DNA from: Bacteriovoracales bacterium
GTDB taxonomy: Bacteria; Bdellovibrionota; Bacteriovoracia; Bacteriovoracales; Bacteriovoracaceae
DNA: 64,000 nucleotides
Direction: 5' to 3'
NCBI GenBank assembly: GCA_028346125.1
Contig: JAOMEV010000001.1
Coordinates: 1 to 64,000 of the forward strand
Positions 1 through 9,578 of the stretch are shown one piece after another. Every line of letters starts with the position of its first letter. The first letter of the stretch is position 1. The notes beneath the pieces were generated by a model. That model did not search any database and was not told the origin of the DNA. It saw only the letters and a program-made list of their open reading frames with translations. Both the position numbers and the translations under genes were made by a program.

Positions 1-605
1 CCAAGATCTAATTTAGCTTAAACAATTTGGTTAAAAAAATTCAAAGTTCCTTAACTCTCTCCTTTAGAAGTTTCGGAACTCTTAAATTGACCTCAACCTA
101 AAGTTTTGAACAAGTACCAAAAATTTTATATAACTTTTTGTAATCAATTCACAAGAATCTTTAGGGTTAATATGTGGACTTATTTTTTCAAAGTTAGAAT
201 CCTTAATTAATTTTACCAGAAGATTAACCTTAACATTTTTCCTGATATAATCTAATGGTTTCAAAAGGATCATAATAAGGTAATTTATTTGTGTTCCATT
301 TTTTAAGTTCCAGAGATTTTAATACCTGGCTAGTTTAGAACAAGAACAAGAAATTCAGTCGATTCACTCAGACCTAATCAGGTTCCATTCCAGATTTAAT
401 TTTTTAATCGAAAATCTTAAATATGGAAAAACATTCGTAATGAGATAAATCTTGTGTAAATCCTAAATTTTGACAAAAAAATAGGTTTTATTTTAAACTG
501 ATAGCTATAAAGGAAAAAATTTTAAGGAAAGTCTCTCATACTGGAACTTAAAACTGGCAAAAAAAGGATTATTTTTTTAAATTAGTCTTAGTTGAATTCT
601 TAGAT

Positions 606-2393
606 TTGTTAAGCTTTTATTTGACAAACTTTAATGATAAATTACCCAGTAAATATATGAAACCTATAAAGTTATTCAGAACAACCATAGAAAAGTTAAG
701 TCAACTTAGGGAGTTACTTGGTAAAGATATAATTAAACTTCTATTTTTTTCCGTTTTAATAGGCTTTTTTCTTTTTGGAGCTGAATTTCTTTTTGTTTAT
801 GGACTTCAAGGCTTTTTAAGAGAGATTGGGGTATCTTCAGAAAAAAATGTGTCTTTACCAAGTTTTTATCCAAAGGGTTTAATACCATCATTGCTAATTT
901 TTTTTTTACTCGGTATTACAAGAGTAATCACCCAAATTTTAAAGTCATATATAGGTGGTATTGCAAACCAAGCTTTTACAAGAAAACAACGGGATAGGTT
1001 TTTTACCTACTCAATTGAGAACGCAAATAAGGTTTCTTCCCATGAAATTGTTAGTCTTTTTACTGATACCTTGGCCCGAGCCTCTAGTTCAATATTGGAT
1101 TTTACAGGTCTTATAATAACGATTACTTCAGCATGCTTTTTATTTATTTCAGGTTTATTAATAGCTCCTAAAGAGATGGCCTTAGGTATATTCCTCGGTT
1201 TTATTTTCTTAATACCCACAAAAAAATTTAATCCTATTGTAGATGATTCTGGTAAAGGACTTACTAAATCGTGGGAAAACGTCACAAAATTATTGATCGA
1301 AGGGATTAAGCATAATTATTTTTTTAAGGCCCATGGATTAGTTCCTGATTTATTAAAAAAAGGAAAAGATTCAATTGCAGAATATGAAAAATTTTATAAA
1401 AAGTTCTATTTTTATTCTTCTTTGAAAAATGGCTCTCCAAATATTGTAGGAATTATTTTAATATGTATTATTTCTTTTTTTAGTATAAATTACTTCATGA
1501 CAAAAGGAGCAACTTTACTTGCATTTTTGTATTTATTTATTCGATTATCTCAAGGAATTGCTGAAATTTTTGTTACTTCAAGTAGCCTAAGGTTAAATAT
1601 AGTAAGCATAAAAGACTTACTATTATGGAATAAAAAAATAGAACCCTTCTTATTGAATTTCAAAAATAAATCAACGAATATTACCGACACAAAACAATTA
1701 GATAGCATTTTCATTAATCTACAGAATATATCTTTTAGCTTTGGCGATATAGAAATTCTAAAAAATATAAACGTCCAAATAAATAAAGGGGATGTTCTTG
1801 TTATAGAAGGAAAGTCCGGAGTTGGAAAAAGTACCTTAGTTTCAATTATTCTTGGCCTTTTAAAGCCGAATAAGGGAACGATTTCTTTAAATAATAAAGA
1901 CATCTCATCTTTTTCCACAAGGTTTAAAAATTCTATCTCATATGTCGGCCCTGAGCCTTTTTTGTTTGAAGGAACATTAAAAGAAAATTTACTTTACGGT
2001 AATCCAAGAGCACATTTGATTAACGATGAAGAAATTAAACAGGCCATAGAATTAACGAAGCTTACTAGGTATATTAGTAATTTATCAGAAGGTTTAGATT
2101 TTAAGTTCGAAGAACATGCAGAAGCTTCTACAGGACAAAGACAGCGCCTTTCATTGTGTAGGGCATTTTTGAGAAGACCTAAGCTTCTTATATTAGACGA
2201 AGCTACTGCAAATCTTGATAAAACTACTGAAAGGGAAATTATGGATTCAATTACCTCCCAAATGAAAGTGATGACAACCATTATTGTTACCCATAAAGAA
2301 AGTTTAAAAAAATATGGTAATAAATTTTTAAAACTAGAACAAAACTTAATTTATTCTTATGATGAAGGAAATCTTTCTCATAATTTCAATTAG
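606..2393 (+). CDS. ABC transporter, fused permease and ATP-binding domains (MsbA/PglK-like exporter)
   Basis: N-terminal TM segments; Walker A GKSGVGKST; signature/Walker B STGQRQRLSLCRAFLRRPKLLILDEATANLD; H-loop VTHKE. Start may be the TTG at 606 or the ATG at 657. Confidence 0.9.
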   Translation: MLSFYLTNFNDKLPSKYMKPIKLFRTTIEKLSQLRELLGKDIIKLLFFSVLIGFFLFGAEFLFVYGLQGFLREIGVSSEKNVSLPSFYPKGLIPSLLIFFLLGITRVITQILKSYIGGIANQAFTRKQRDRFFTYSIENANKVSSHEIVSLFTDTLARASSSILDFTGLIITITSACFLFISGLLIAPKEMALGIFLGFIFLIPTKKFNPIVDDSGKGLTKSWENVTKLLIEGIKHNYFFKAHGLVPDLLKKGKDSIAEYEKFYKKFYFYSSLKNGSPNIVGIILICIISFFSINYFMTKGATLLAFLYLFIRLSQGIAEIFVTSSSLRLNIVSIKDLLLWNKKIEPFLLNFKNKSTNITDTKQLDSIFINLQNISFSFGDIEILKNINVQINKGDVLVIEGKSGVGKSTLVSIILGLLKPNKGTISLNNKDISSFSTRFKNSISYVGPEPFLFEGTLKENLLYGNPRAHLINDEEIKQAIELTKLTRYISNLSEGLDFKFEEHAEASTGQRQRLSLCRAFLRRPKLLILDEATANLDKTTEREIMDSITSQMKVMTTIIVTHKESLKKYGNKFLKLEQNLIYSYDEGNLSHNFN

Positions 2394-2394
2394 T

Positions 2395-3375
2395 TCATTT
2401 CATAATAAGAGATAAATCCAAGTCATTTTGAAGCATATCTTTAATAATATCATTTAAAGCAAATTTAGCCTCCCAATTTAATTCATTTTTTATTTTTCTT
2501 GGATTGCTAATTAGGGATCCTTTGGGCTTTGACTTATCATTAATAGCTGATTGACAATGGTTGGCAAAGTTTATGTCCCCTATTTTACAGGCACGTTTTG
2601 TAAACTCCAAAACACTATATTGCTTTCCTGAACCAATTATATAATCTTTGGGTGAATCCACTTCTAGCATTTTATAAATTGCCTGAACAACGTCCTCAGC
2701 GTGGGACCAATCCACAAGGGAGTTGGGGTACTTAATTACAATTTCATTACTTTTTCCTTCTTTTATTGATGCGACACTTTTGGTTATATGGCGAGTTATA
2801 AATTTTGATTCCCTACGAGGGGATTCGTGATTAAACAAAACTCCCGTACAGCCCCATAGACCATGGTTTTTACGGTAAAAAGAAACAAGGTTTTGCCCCC
2901 AAATCTTTGTCTGTCCATAAAAAGTAGAAGGTTCTTGTAGGGTCGTTTCATCTATTTTTAAAATTCCATGGTCAATAGCTTTATATTGCTGAAGAGAACC
3001 TGCATAAAACAAGCGACAAGATGGGTTATTTTCCAAAATGGCCCTTGCAATGTTTTCCAAAGATGTAAAATTTGTTTCGATCATTTCTCTTTGGAGTCTT
3101 AAAATATTTTGAGGTTTTTCAGTTGAAGAGATATGGCTAGCGGCTAAATGAAAGAAACGATTCGGTTTAAATTTTTTAACAATATTTTGGATTTCCAATG
3201 AATTAAGATCGCACTCAATAAGACGACACTTATTTTCTAATAAGTTAAAATTTTCTTTTTTTTCCTTTTGAGATCCTTGTCTGATTAGTCCAATAACTTC
3301 ATATCCTAAAGCATAAAGATTCTCGATTAAATAACTACCATCTTGGCCAAGCGCCCCCGTAACTACACATTTCAT
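2395..3375 (-). CDS. NAD-dependent epimerase/dehydratase, GDP-mannose 4,6-dehydratase-like
   Basis: VTGALGQDGSYLIENLYALGYEVIGLIRQGS N-terminus, GMD-like FYGQTK (YxxxK) and LVDWSHAEDVVQAIYKML. Confidence 0.85.
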   Translation of the reverse strand: MKCVVTGALGQDGSYLIENLYALGYEVIGLIRQGSQKEKKENFNLLENKCRLIECDLNSLEIQNIVKKFKPNRFFHLAASHISSTEKPQNILRLQREMIETNFTSLENIARAILENNPSCRLFYAGSLQQYKAIDHGILKIDETTLQEPSTFYGQTKIWGQNLVSFYRKNHGLWGCTGVLFNHESPRRESKFITRHITKSVASIKEGKSNEIVIKYPNSLVDWSHAEDVVQAIYKMLEVDSPKDYIIGSGKQYSVLEFTKRACKIGDINFANHCQSAINDKSKPKGSLISNPRKIKNELNWEAKFALNDIIKDMLQNDLDLSLIMK

Positions 3376-3662
3376 AGAACCTTCTAAGGAGTGATATTTT
3401 TTGTAGATAACTTTTAAAAACTAAATTTTATCTCAAGTATTTTTGTTAATCAAGAAAGCCTTTTACCCTGTAAAGAAAACTATTAATTACTAAATCAAAG
3501 AATCGGAAAGCTCAAAATTTTATTTGTCCAAAAATTGCAAGAAGAAGTAAATTATGGGATATTTAATCTTAGTAAGAGTAGTCTCGTAAAGAGATAAAAA
3601 TAGCCTAACCAATGAAATCTACAGAATTAAATACAGTAAATTTTTAACAATTTGGACTTGTT

Positions 3663-4577
3663 ATGGCGCGCAAAAAAAATGTTCTTATTGTTTCGCATGA
3701 CTCTGGTGGAGCAGAAGTCGTTTCGGCTTGGATAAAAAATAATCATGCTGATTATCAATTTTACTATTGTTTAATGGGTCCTGCACTTCCTATTTTTGAA
3801 AAAAAGATAGGCCCCTTAGATAATATAAAAGAAGACTCCTTAAACGACTTTTTCAAAGAAAAAAAAATTAATACAGTCTTTACTGGAACAAGTTGGGAAG
3901 ACTTTCTTGAACTTAGAGTAATAGAAAAAGCAAAAAATTTCCAAGTTAAAACTGTAACTTTTCTGGATAGCTGGCAAAACCATCGAGAGAGATTTGGCTA
4001 CCCTAATAAAAATTGGGAGAAAAATTTACCAGATGAAATTTGGTGTGGTGACTCATATTGTATCGACGTCTGCCTAAATTTAAATTTCCCAAAAGAAAAA
4101 CTTAAATTTGTAGAAAATGAATACTTCAATGAAATGAAAAAGTTAGGCAGGAATTACAAAATTGAGCCCTCAGCAAATTCGATTCTCTATTTATGTGAGC
4201 CCATTGCCGACCACATGAAAAAGCAACACGGAGATGAACTATATCTAGGGTACAATGAATTCTCAGCTATTAAAAATTTCAAAAAAAATATTCTTAAAAT
4301 AACAGAAAAACCAAATTTTATTACTTTTAGAAGCCATCCATCAGAAGACATAAAAAAGTATAGTTCTTTTATTAAGGAAAAAGACTGGCCTTGTGAAATA
4401 AAAATATCTCAAGACAAGAACTTAGTAAAAGATATATTGTCACACGAGTACATTGTCGGCTGTGAAACAATGGCTTTAGTCATTTCAATTATGGTAGGAA
4501 AAAAAGTAATTTCTGCCATCCCTAAAGAAGGAAGGCCTTGTCAACTACCTTTTAAAGAAATACAACACCTACTTTAA
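3663..4577 (+). CDS. predicted GT-B-like polysaccharide biosynthesis protein (family uncertain)
   Basis: 304 aa intact ORF starting MARKKNVLIVSHDSGGAEVVSAWI; C-terminus IPKEGRPCQLPFKEIQHL resembles cell-surface carbohydrate GT-B-like proteins. Confidence 0.5.
   Translation: MARKKNVLIVSHDSGGAEVVSAWIKNNHADYQFYYCLMGPALPIFEKKIGPLDNIKEDSLNDFFKEKKINTVFTGTSWEDFLELRVIEKAKNFQVKTVTFLDSWQNHRERFGYPNKNWEKNLPDEIWCGDSYCIDVCLNLNFPKEKLKFVENEYFNEMKKLGRNYKIEPSANSILYLCEPIADHMKKQHGDELYLGYNEFSAIKNFKKNILKITEKPNFITFRSHPSEDIKKYSSFIKEKDWPCEIKISQDKNLVKDILSHEYIVGCETMALVISIMVGKKVISAIPKEGRPCQLPFKEIQHLL
3925..4519 (+). repeat. direct repeat copy 1 (inside the intact 3663-4577 gene)
   Basis: Near-identical to 7431-8019: six substitutions and one 6-nt indel by direct reading. 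Confidence 0.95.
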
Positions 4578-4582
4578 TAATC

Positions 4583-4669
4583 TCAATATATATCTTTGAT
4601 TCCTTCCTCAAAAGTAAATTTTGGTGACCAGTCAACTATGGTACCGGTCATACTCTCGACATCACATTT
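4583..4669 (-). pseudogene. C-terminal remnant of an NAD-dependent epimerase/dehydratase
   Basis: Minus-strand reading KCDVESMTGTIVDWSPKFTFEEGIKDIY-stop; WxPKxxFEEGI is the usual C-terminal motif of extended SDR epimerases; an upstream stop truncates it. Confidence 0.45.
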
Positions 4670-4843
4670 CTAGCAGCCACTTGCTTGATTACAGAATTTT
4701 GTCCTAAAATTAAAATGACCCTGTCGAACTCTAAATTTTGATGTAACTGTTTTTCCTAAACTTAGTTGAACTGTCTTTGATGTGGTGTTGCGTCAAGTCT
4801 TAAGGACTAGAACTCTTAAGGTTTGAGACACTCTTTTTAGCAA

Positions 4844-6052
4844 TTAAGTGTTTTGATTGGCTTGCTGAACTTCTTCTTTATATTTTTTACTTGTGACCCG
4901 TGCACTAGATTTTGCTAAAGCTAAACGCCAAAGGTTTTTAGGTTCAAAAACGAGGCTAGCACCAATCGCACACTCAAACGTACAGGCGCAGCCATCACAC
5001 TGAATAAAGTCTCGAACCTTCTTCGCCTTTTTGCTCTCCATCACTGCTCTGAAGCTATAACCATGGTCGCGAATATTCCCCATCCAAGATTTTTTAAAAC
5101 CTGGTTTAAAGGCAACATTCCCTTCTGAGATAAGAGTATCTAGAATTTCACAAGGAAATAGTTCTCCGTATTCACTCATTTCAATCAATCGTTCTCCTGC
5201 TTTACAAGTAAAAGGCATTTTATTACTTTCTTGAACCTTAACGATAACAGATTCAGTGGCCTCCCTCATATAAATAAGTGCTCTAGAAAAAAGTGGGAAT
5301 TTGTATTTCCCAACTTTTCGACGATCAAATGTCTTACTGATTAATTCTTTATATTTAACTTCTGCAGGAAGAATTTTTTCTTTATCTTTAATTGCACCTC
5401 GAGCATACATAATGGCGTGATTTTCAATGTCTAATTTATTTTTTACAAAATCAATAAGATCTTCAATATTATGTTCATTGGCCTGAGAAAGTACACTTGT
5501 CACATCAAGCTTAATATTATCAACCTTTTTAACCAATTGATCCATTAATGTATAAGTTCTCATCATTTTTCGCCAAGTTCCTTCACGACCACGAGCAATA
5601 TCGTGAGTTTCCTCAGTTCCATCGAGTGATAATGGTATTCTAATAATGGCGTTGGGACATGCTTTTGAAATGGCTTCAACTTTGTCTCTTACCCTTTCTG
5701 GAAAAGTACCATTTGTCGTCAAAGTAAATGAACGGGTGTGAGAATATCGATAAAAAAGTTTAACAATTTTGTCTATATCGGTTCTTACAAAAGTTTCGCC
5801 GCCAGTGAAGGTTATATGATGTAGGTTAGGGGATTTGCGAGCAATTTGTTCGATCTCGACTATGGTAAGTTCTTTATCAGCAACAGCGCTTTCTATTTCT
5901 TCTAAGTAAAAACAATGAGGGCACCGTAGGTTACAACGAGCAGTTACAAAAAAGATTAAATAATTTGGGCCATCACTCATAAGAGCTTTGGAGTAATGAA
6001 ACATATGATCAATTAAACGTATAAATTGGCGGGCGCAACGCTTTAAAAACAT
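4844..6052 (-). CDS. radical SAM protein with SPASM-like C-terminal cysteines
   Basis: TARCNLRCPHCFY (CxxxCxxC), GGETFVR, C-terminal CKAGE...FPCE...CDGCACTFEC. Start set at the ATG at 6052 with GGAG upstream rather than the ORF-track start at 6148, which overlaps the next gene. Confidence 0.85.
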   Translation of the reverse strand: MFLKRCARQFIRLIDHMFHYSKALMSDGPNYLIFFVTARCNLRCPHCFYLEEIESAVADKELTIVEIEQIARKSPNLHHITFTGGETFVRTDIDKIVKLFYRYSHTRSFTLTTNGTFPERVRDKVEAISKACPNAIIRIPLSLDGTEETHDIARGREGTWRKMMRTYTLMDQLVKKVDNIKLDVTSVLSQANEHNIEDLIDFVKNKLDIENHAIMYARGAIKDKEKILPAEVKYKELISKTFDRRKVGKYKFPLFSRALIYMREATESVIVKVQESNKMPFTCKAGERLIEMSEYGELFPCEILDTLISEGNVAFKPGFKKSWMGNIRDHGYSFRAVMESKKAKKVRDFIQCDGCACTFECAIGASLVFEPKNLWRLALAKSSARVTSKKYKEEVQQANQNT

Positions 6053-6063
6053 AATTTCTCCTA

Positions 6064-7101
6064 TTACCCCTTTGGTGTGGGATAATACATCAGTTTTAAT
6101 TTCTTCCACACAGGCTTTGTTATTAATGAATGAGCGCCACCAATACAAATGACTAAGGAGAGAAAACTATGACAAAAAATAGCTTTAATTAGAAACCATA
6201 AACCCTCCTCTTTGTAGCACATTTTTAGAAACTTAGCATTCAAAGTTATGGCAGTTATGGATATCAATATTGGAAAGAAACTAGGCCAAAGCCAATTGAG
6301 GCTAATAAAAGTCCATGGAAAAATAGCACTAAAAATTGTAATTAAAGCATCTCGACGCCTGGTGCCCAGGCTATTGTCAAAAGCTCCTTCTGAATTGGGC
6401 TGTAACTCCATCCAAAGGACAACGCGTTTGAAATACAGAACTGCCTGATTATAAAAAGATGGGTAATCATGTTGAACACGCATTTCGGGGAGAAACCAAA
6501 TAGAGTTTCCTTGACTGACTAGGCGTCTACCAAACTCGTAATCTTCGACCTCGGCACTCTTATAAACTGTGTCGAAACCAGCAGAGCTAATCATCAACTG
6601 ACGTTTTATGGCAAAGCACCTACCTGCAACAAAACTGACTTCTTGCCCACAAGTAGGCGCAACAGAAACTTGAAAAATTGCCTTAAATCGAGCGAAAAAA
6701 CCTGAGTTGAGGGGAATCAGGTCATCCCAACCACAAAGAACCTCATATTTAGGGTTCTCTGCAAAAAATGATTTCAAGGCCAAGATAGACCCCTTACATA
6801 AAGTAGTATCAGAATCTAAGAAGAGAATAATATCTGAATTGGCTTTTTGTGCACCTAGGTTACGGCTTCGACCAGGTCCTTGGTTAACACTGCTATGAAT
6901 AAAGAGGGTATTTGGAAATAATTCTTTAACAGAATCAAATATTCTGGGATCTGGTGAGGCATCGTCAACAACAATAACTTCAATACCACCAGTAATTTCA
7001 CTAACAAGTGAGTTTAAAAGTCGCTCAATATCTTGAGCCCTTTTATAAGTTGGTATAACGATTGAGACCGTGGGTAAAATTTTTTCTTGACTATTACTCA
7101 T
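6064..7101 (-). CDS. glycosyltransferase family 2 with C-terminal TM segments
   Basis: VSIVIPTYKRAQDIERLLNSL, VVDDASPD, ILFLDSDT. Confidence 0.9.
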   Translation of the reverse strand: MSNSQEKILPTVSIVIPTYKRAQDIERLLNSLVSEITGGIEVIVVDDASPDPRIFDSVKELFPNTLFIHSSVNQGPGRSRNLGAQKANSDIILFLDSDTTLCKGSILALKSFFAENPKYEVLCGWDDLIPLNSGFFARFKAIFQVSVAPTCGQEVSFVAGRCFAIKRQLMISSAGFDTVYKSAEVEDYEFGRRLVSQGNSIWFLPEMRVQHDYPSFYNQAVLYFKRVVLWMELQPNSEGAFDNSLGTRRRDALITIFSAIFPWTFISLNWLWPSFFPILISITAITLNAKFLKMCYKEEGLWFLIKAIFCHSFLSLVICIGGAHSLITKPVWKKLKLMYYPTPKG

Positions 7102-7430
7102 ATTACCTCAACATCTATAACTATAACCTCTCCATCAGCAGAAGTTAAGTTTAATACCACAAACTTAAGGCTTAAAATTTCTAACATTGAAGATTCGGAC
7201 CATTACGGACATGTATTCAAGAATTAGTATTTTAAAATCTTGATAATCATTATTCTGGAGCTTATTTTTAAACCAATTTCTTAATTGAGAGGTTAAAAAG
7301 CATCTACTTTAAGTAACCTTTATTAAACCCTGTAAAGGTTAGAAAAAGAAAAAGCCTTTAGGTGCATCCCCAATCCGAAACATTTGCGCTAGCCCTCCCC
7401 ATTTTTACTCAAATAAGGTGAACTTCTATT

Positions 7431-8019
7431 AAAAAGCAAAAAATTTCCAAGTTAAAACTGTAACTTTTCTGGATAGCTGGCAAAACCATCGAGAGAGATT
7501 TGGCTACCCTAATAAAAATTGGGAGAAAAATTTACCAGATGAAATTTGGTGTGGTGACTCATATTGTATCGACGTCTGCCTAAATTTCCCAAAAGAAAAA
7601 CTTAAATTTGTAGAAAATGAATACTTCAATGAAATGAAAAAGTTAGGCAGGAATTACAAAATTGAGCCCTCAGCAAATTCGATTCTTTATTTATGTGAGC
7701 CCATTGCCGACCACATGAAAAAGCAACACGGAGATGAACTATATCTAGGATACAATGAATTTTCAGCTATTAAAAATTTCAAAAAAAATATTCTTAAAAT
7801 AACAGAAAAACCAAATTTTATTACTTTTAGAGGCCATCCATCAGAAGACATAAAAAAGTATAGATCTTTTATTAAGGAAAAAGACTGGCCTTGTGAAATA
7901 AAAATATCTCAAGACAAGAACTTAGTAAAAGATATATTGTCACACGAGTACATTGTCGGCTGTGAAACAATGGCTTTAGTCATTTCAATTATGGTAGGAA
8001 AAAAAGTAATTTCTGTCAT
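7431..8019 (+). pseudogene. truncated duplicate of the 3663-4577 gene (direct repeat copy 2)
   Basis: Matches 3925-4519; lacks the first ~88 codons and the native C-terminus; reading runs on into sequence antisense to the next gene. Confidence 0.92.
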
Positions 8020-8088
8020 AGATATTTCGGATTCACTTTTTTCTACTTTTTCACTTCAATTAAATTACGACCTAGAAGTAAGAAACTT

Positions 8089-8607
8089 TCAATCTCGAAA
8101 TAATTCTCTCATTTCTTGTACGAGCGGCTTATATTTTTTTACAATTATTTTTATGTTACCCTGAGTTTTAGCAATTCTTTCATCTGCAATATTTTTTTGA
8201 GCAACCTTTTCAATAGTTCTCTCAATTTTCATGCCTATCTTTTGATTTTTTAAAGTATTCCGCAAACTATTCTTTATATAATTCAATCCCAAAGCACCTA
8301 TAACAAAGCAAAAAACTGCGAGAACTCCATATTTCACAAAAAAAGAAGTATTATTGTCATTCGGAACAGCAGTTCTTAGGTTTGAATTATTTTTCAAATT
8401 GAGAACAGACTCTAATTCATCTTCCTCTCTAAATTGTTCAATAATTTCATCTTTTTTTAATATTGCTTTTTCATAAGCGGTATTAAGGTTAACATTTTTT
8501 TCGATTATACCTAGCTCAACGATCCTGCATAAGAAATTTCCATTTTTTTTTATAATAACAACAGGAAACTCAATTTCCTCTTCTTTTTTATCCTTACTTT
8601 GATTCAT
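8089..8607 (-). CDS. hypothetical protein: N-terminal small domain (possibly HicB-like), one TM segment, C-terminal tail
   Basis: 172 aa ORF; IEFPVVIIKKNGNFLCRIVELGIIEKNVNLNTAYEKAILKKDEIIEQF then hydrophobic YGVLAVFCFVIGALGLNYI. Confidence 0.6.
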   Translation of the reverse strand: MNQSKDKKEEEIEFPVVIIKKNGNFLCRIVELGIIEKNVNLNTAYEKAILKKDEIIEQFREEDELESVLNLKNNSNLRTAVPNDNNTSFFVKYGVLAVFCFVIGALGLNYIKNSLRNTLKNQKIGMKIERTIEKVAQKNIADERIAKTQGNIKIIVKKYKPLVQEMRELFRD

Positions 8608-9010
8608 TTAGGGAACTCCACATAATTCGAATTAATTACCCATCAACGACAGGTCGCTTTTTAGATTTTAATCTAAAATGAATTGTTTTTCAAAATATAA
8701 AATTTAGAAAAGAGAGCTATATTGGGCCTCTTATGTAAAAGAAGTCTTAAAGAGAAGCCAATGTGAATTCAAAATTTTAAAATGTAAGTGACTATATTTG
8801 ATATATTTGGCCGTAAAAATACCCAAAAATTTATATTAATTTCAATGGGGACGACAGAGTTTTTAATGATAGCCTGCACTGTCTGTGAATAAAGTTTGAG
8901 CTTATAGAAGTTATTTCTCTTATTACGGGTAAATACTCATGTCTAAAAAAATTACTATCATTCTGCAAAAGGGTGGTCATTTTTTGCTTAATAAAAAGTA
9001 GAAAGTAAAA

Positions 9011-9326
9011 CTAACTTTTTAAAATCAGTTCACTTTTTCTTAATTCTACTTTTTTTGAAACGAGAAGGTTACCTGTTTTCATGATTTGGTAATCTCTTTT
9101 TGTATTGAGTATTCTTTTTCCTGCAATTTTTTAGTGCTGAAATTCTTTTATAACCAGAAGTTGGACGGAGCTTAATGATTCTTCCTATTTGGTCAAACAC
9201 CTCTTTATCATATTTTTTTATCAAAATAGTTCCTGGTCCAAAAACTCTGGACTTTTGCAAATGGACTTTGGAAATCCTGATTTTTAAATACTTAGCTTCT
9301 TTCTCTAAAGCACCCTTATCGTTCAA
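9011..9326 (-). pseudogene. decayed IS3-family (IS2-like) transposase OrfB fragment with a frameshift
   Basis: Frame 1: IGRIIKLRPTSGYKRISAL (cf. RPTYGYRRI motif); the next frame continues KRILNTKRDYQIMKTGNLLVSKK (cf. NHKRVYRIMKxxGLLL). Confidence 0.7.
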
Positions 9327-9375
9327 TTGATTATTCCAGTAACTTTTTTAAGGAAATCATCTAGGCCCTTCAGGG

Positions 9376-9473
9376 TTCCTTTTCATGAGGAAAGCTTTCC
9401 AAAGGTTTTTTTTTACTTAAAATTTTTTATTTCCTCCCCCTATTTTATGGGGTACCTTTGGAATTGGGGTCAT
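9376..9473 (-). repeat. dispersed repeat copy A (possible IS end), minus orientation
   Basis: Reverse complement ATGACCCCAATTCCAAAGGTACCCCATAAAATAGGGGGAGGAAATAAAAA...CTTTGGAAAGC aligns with 19003-19096. Confidence 0.75.
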
Positions 9474-9578
9474 GAGTAATAGTTAACGTATGTTTATACA
9501 GTGAGTTATGAACCAAATAGAAATGTCCATAAAATATAAGAAGGCATTTTAAAAGCATTCATAAAGGACTATTTAAGA

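Noticed and set aside
82-273. 63-aa minus-strand ORF
   Set aside because: No recognisable domain, AT-rich, no clear ribosome-binding site; could be debris but not supportable as a gene
1007-2281. Antisense ORFs inside the ABC transporter gene
   Set aside because: Opposite strand of a gene with clear motifs; low-complexity translations without domain signals
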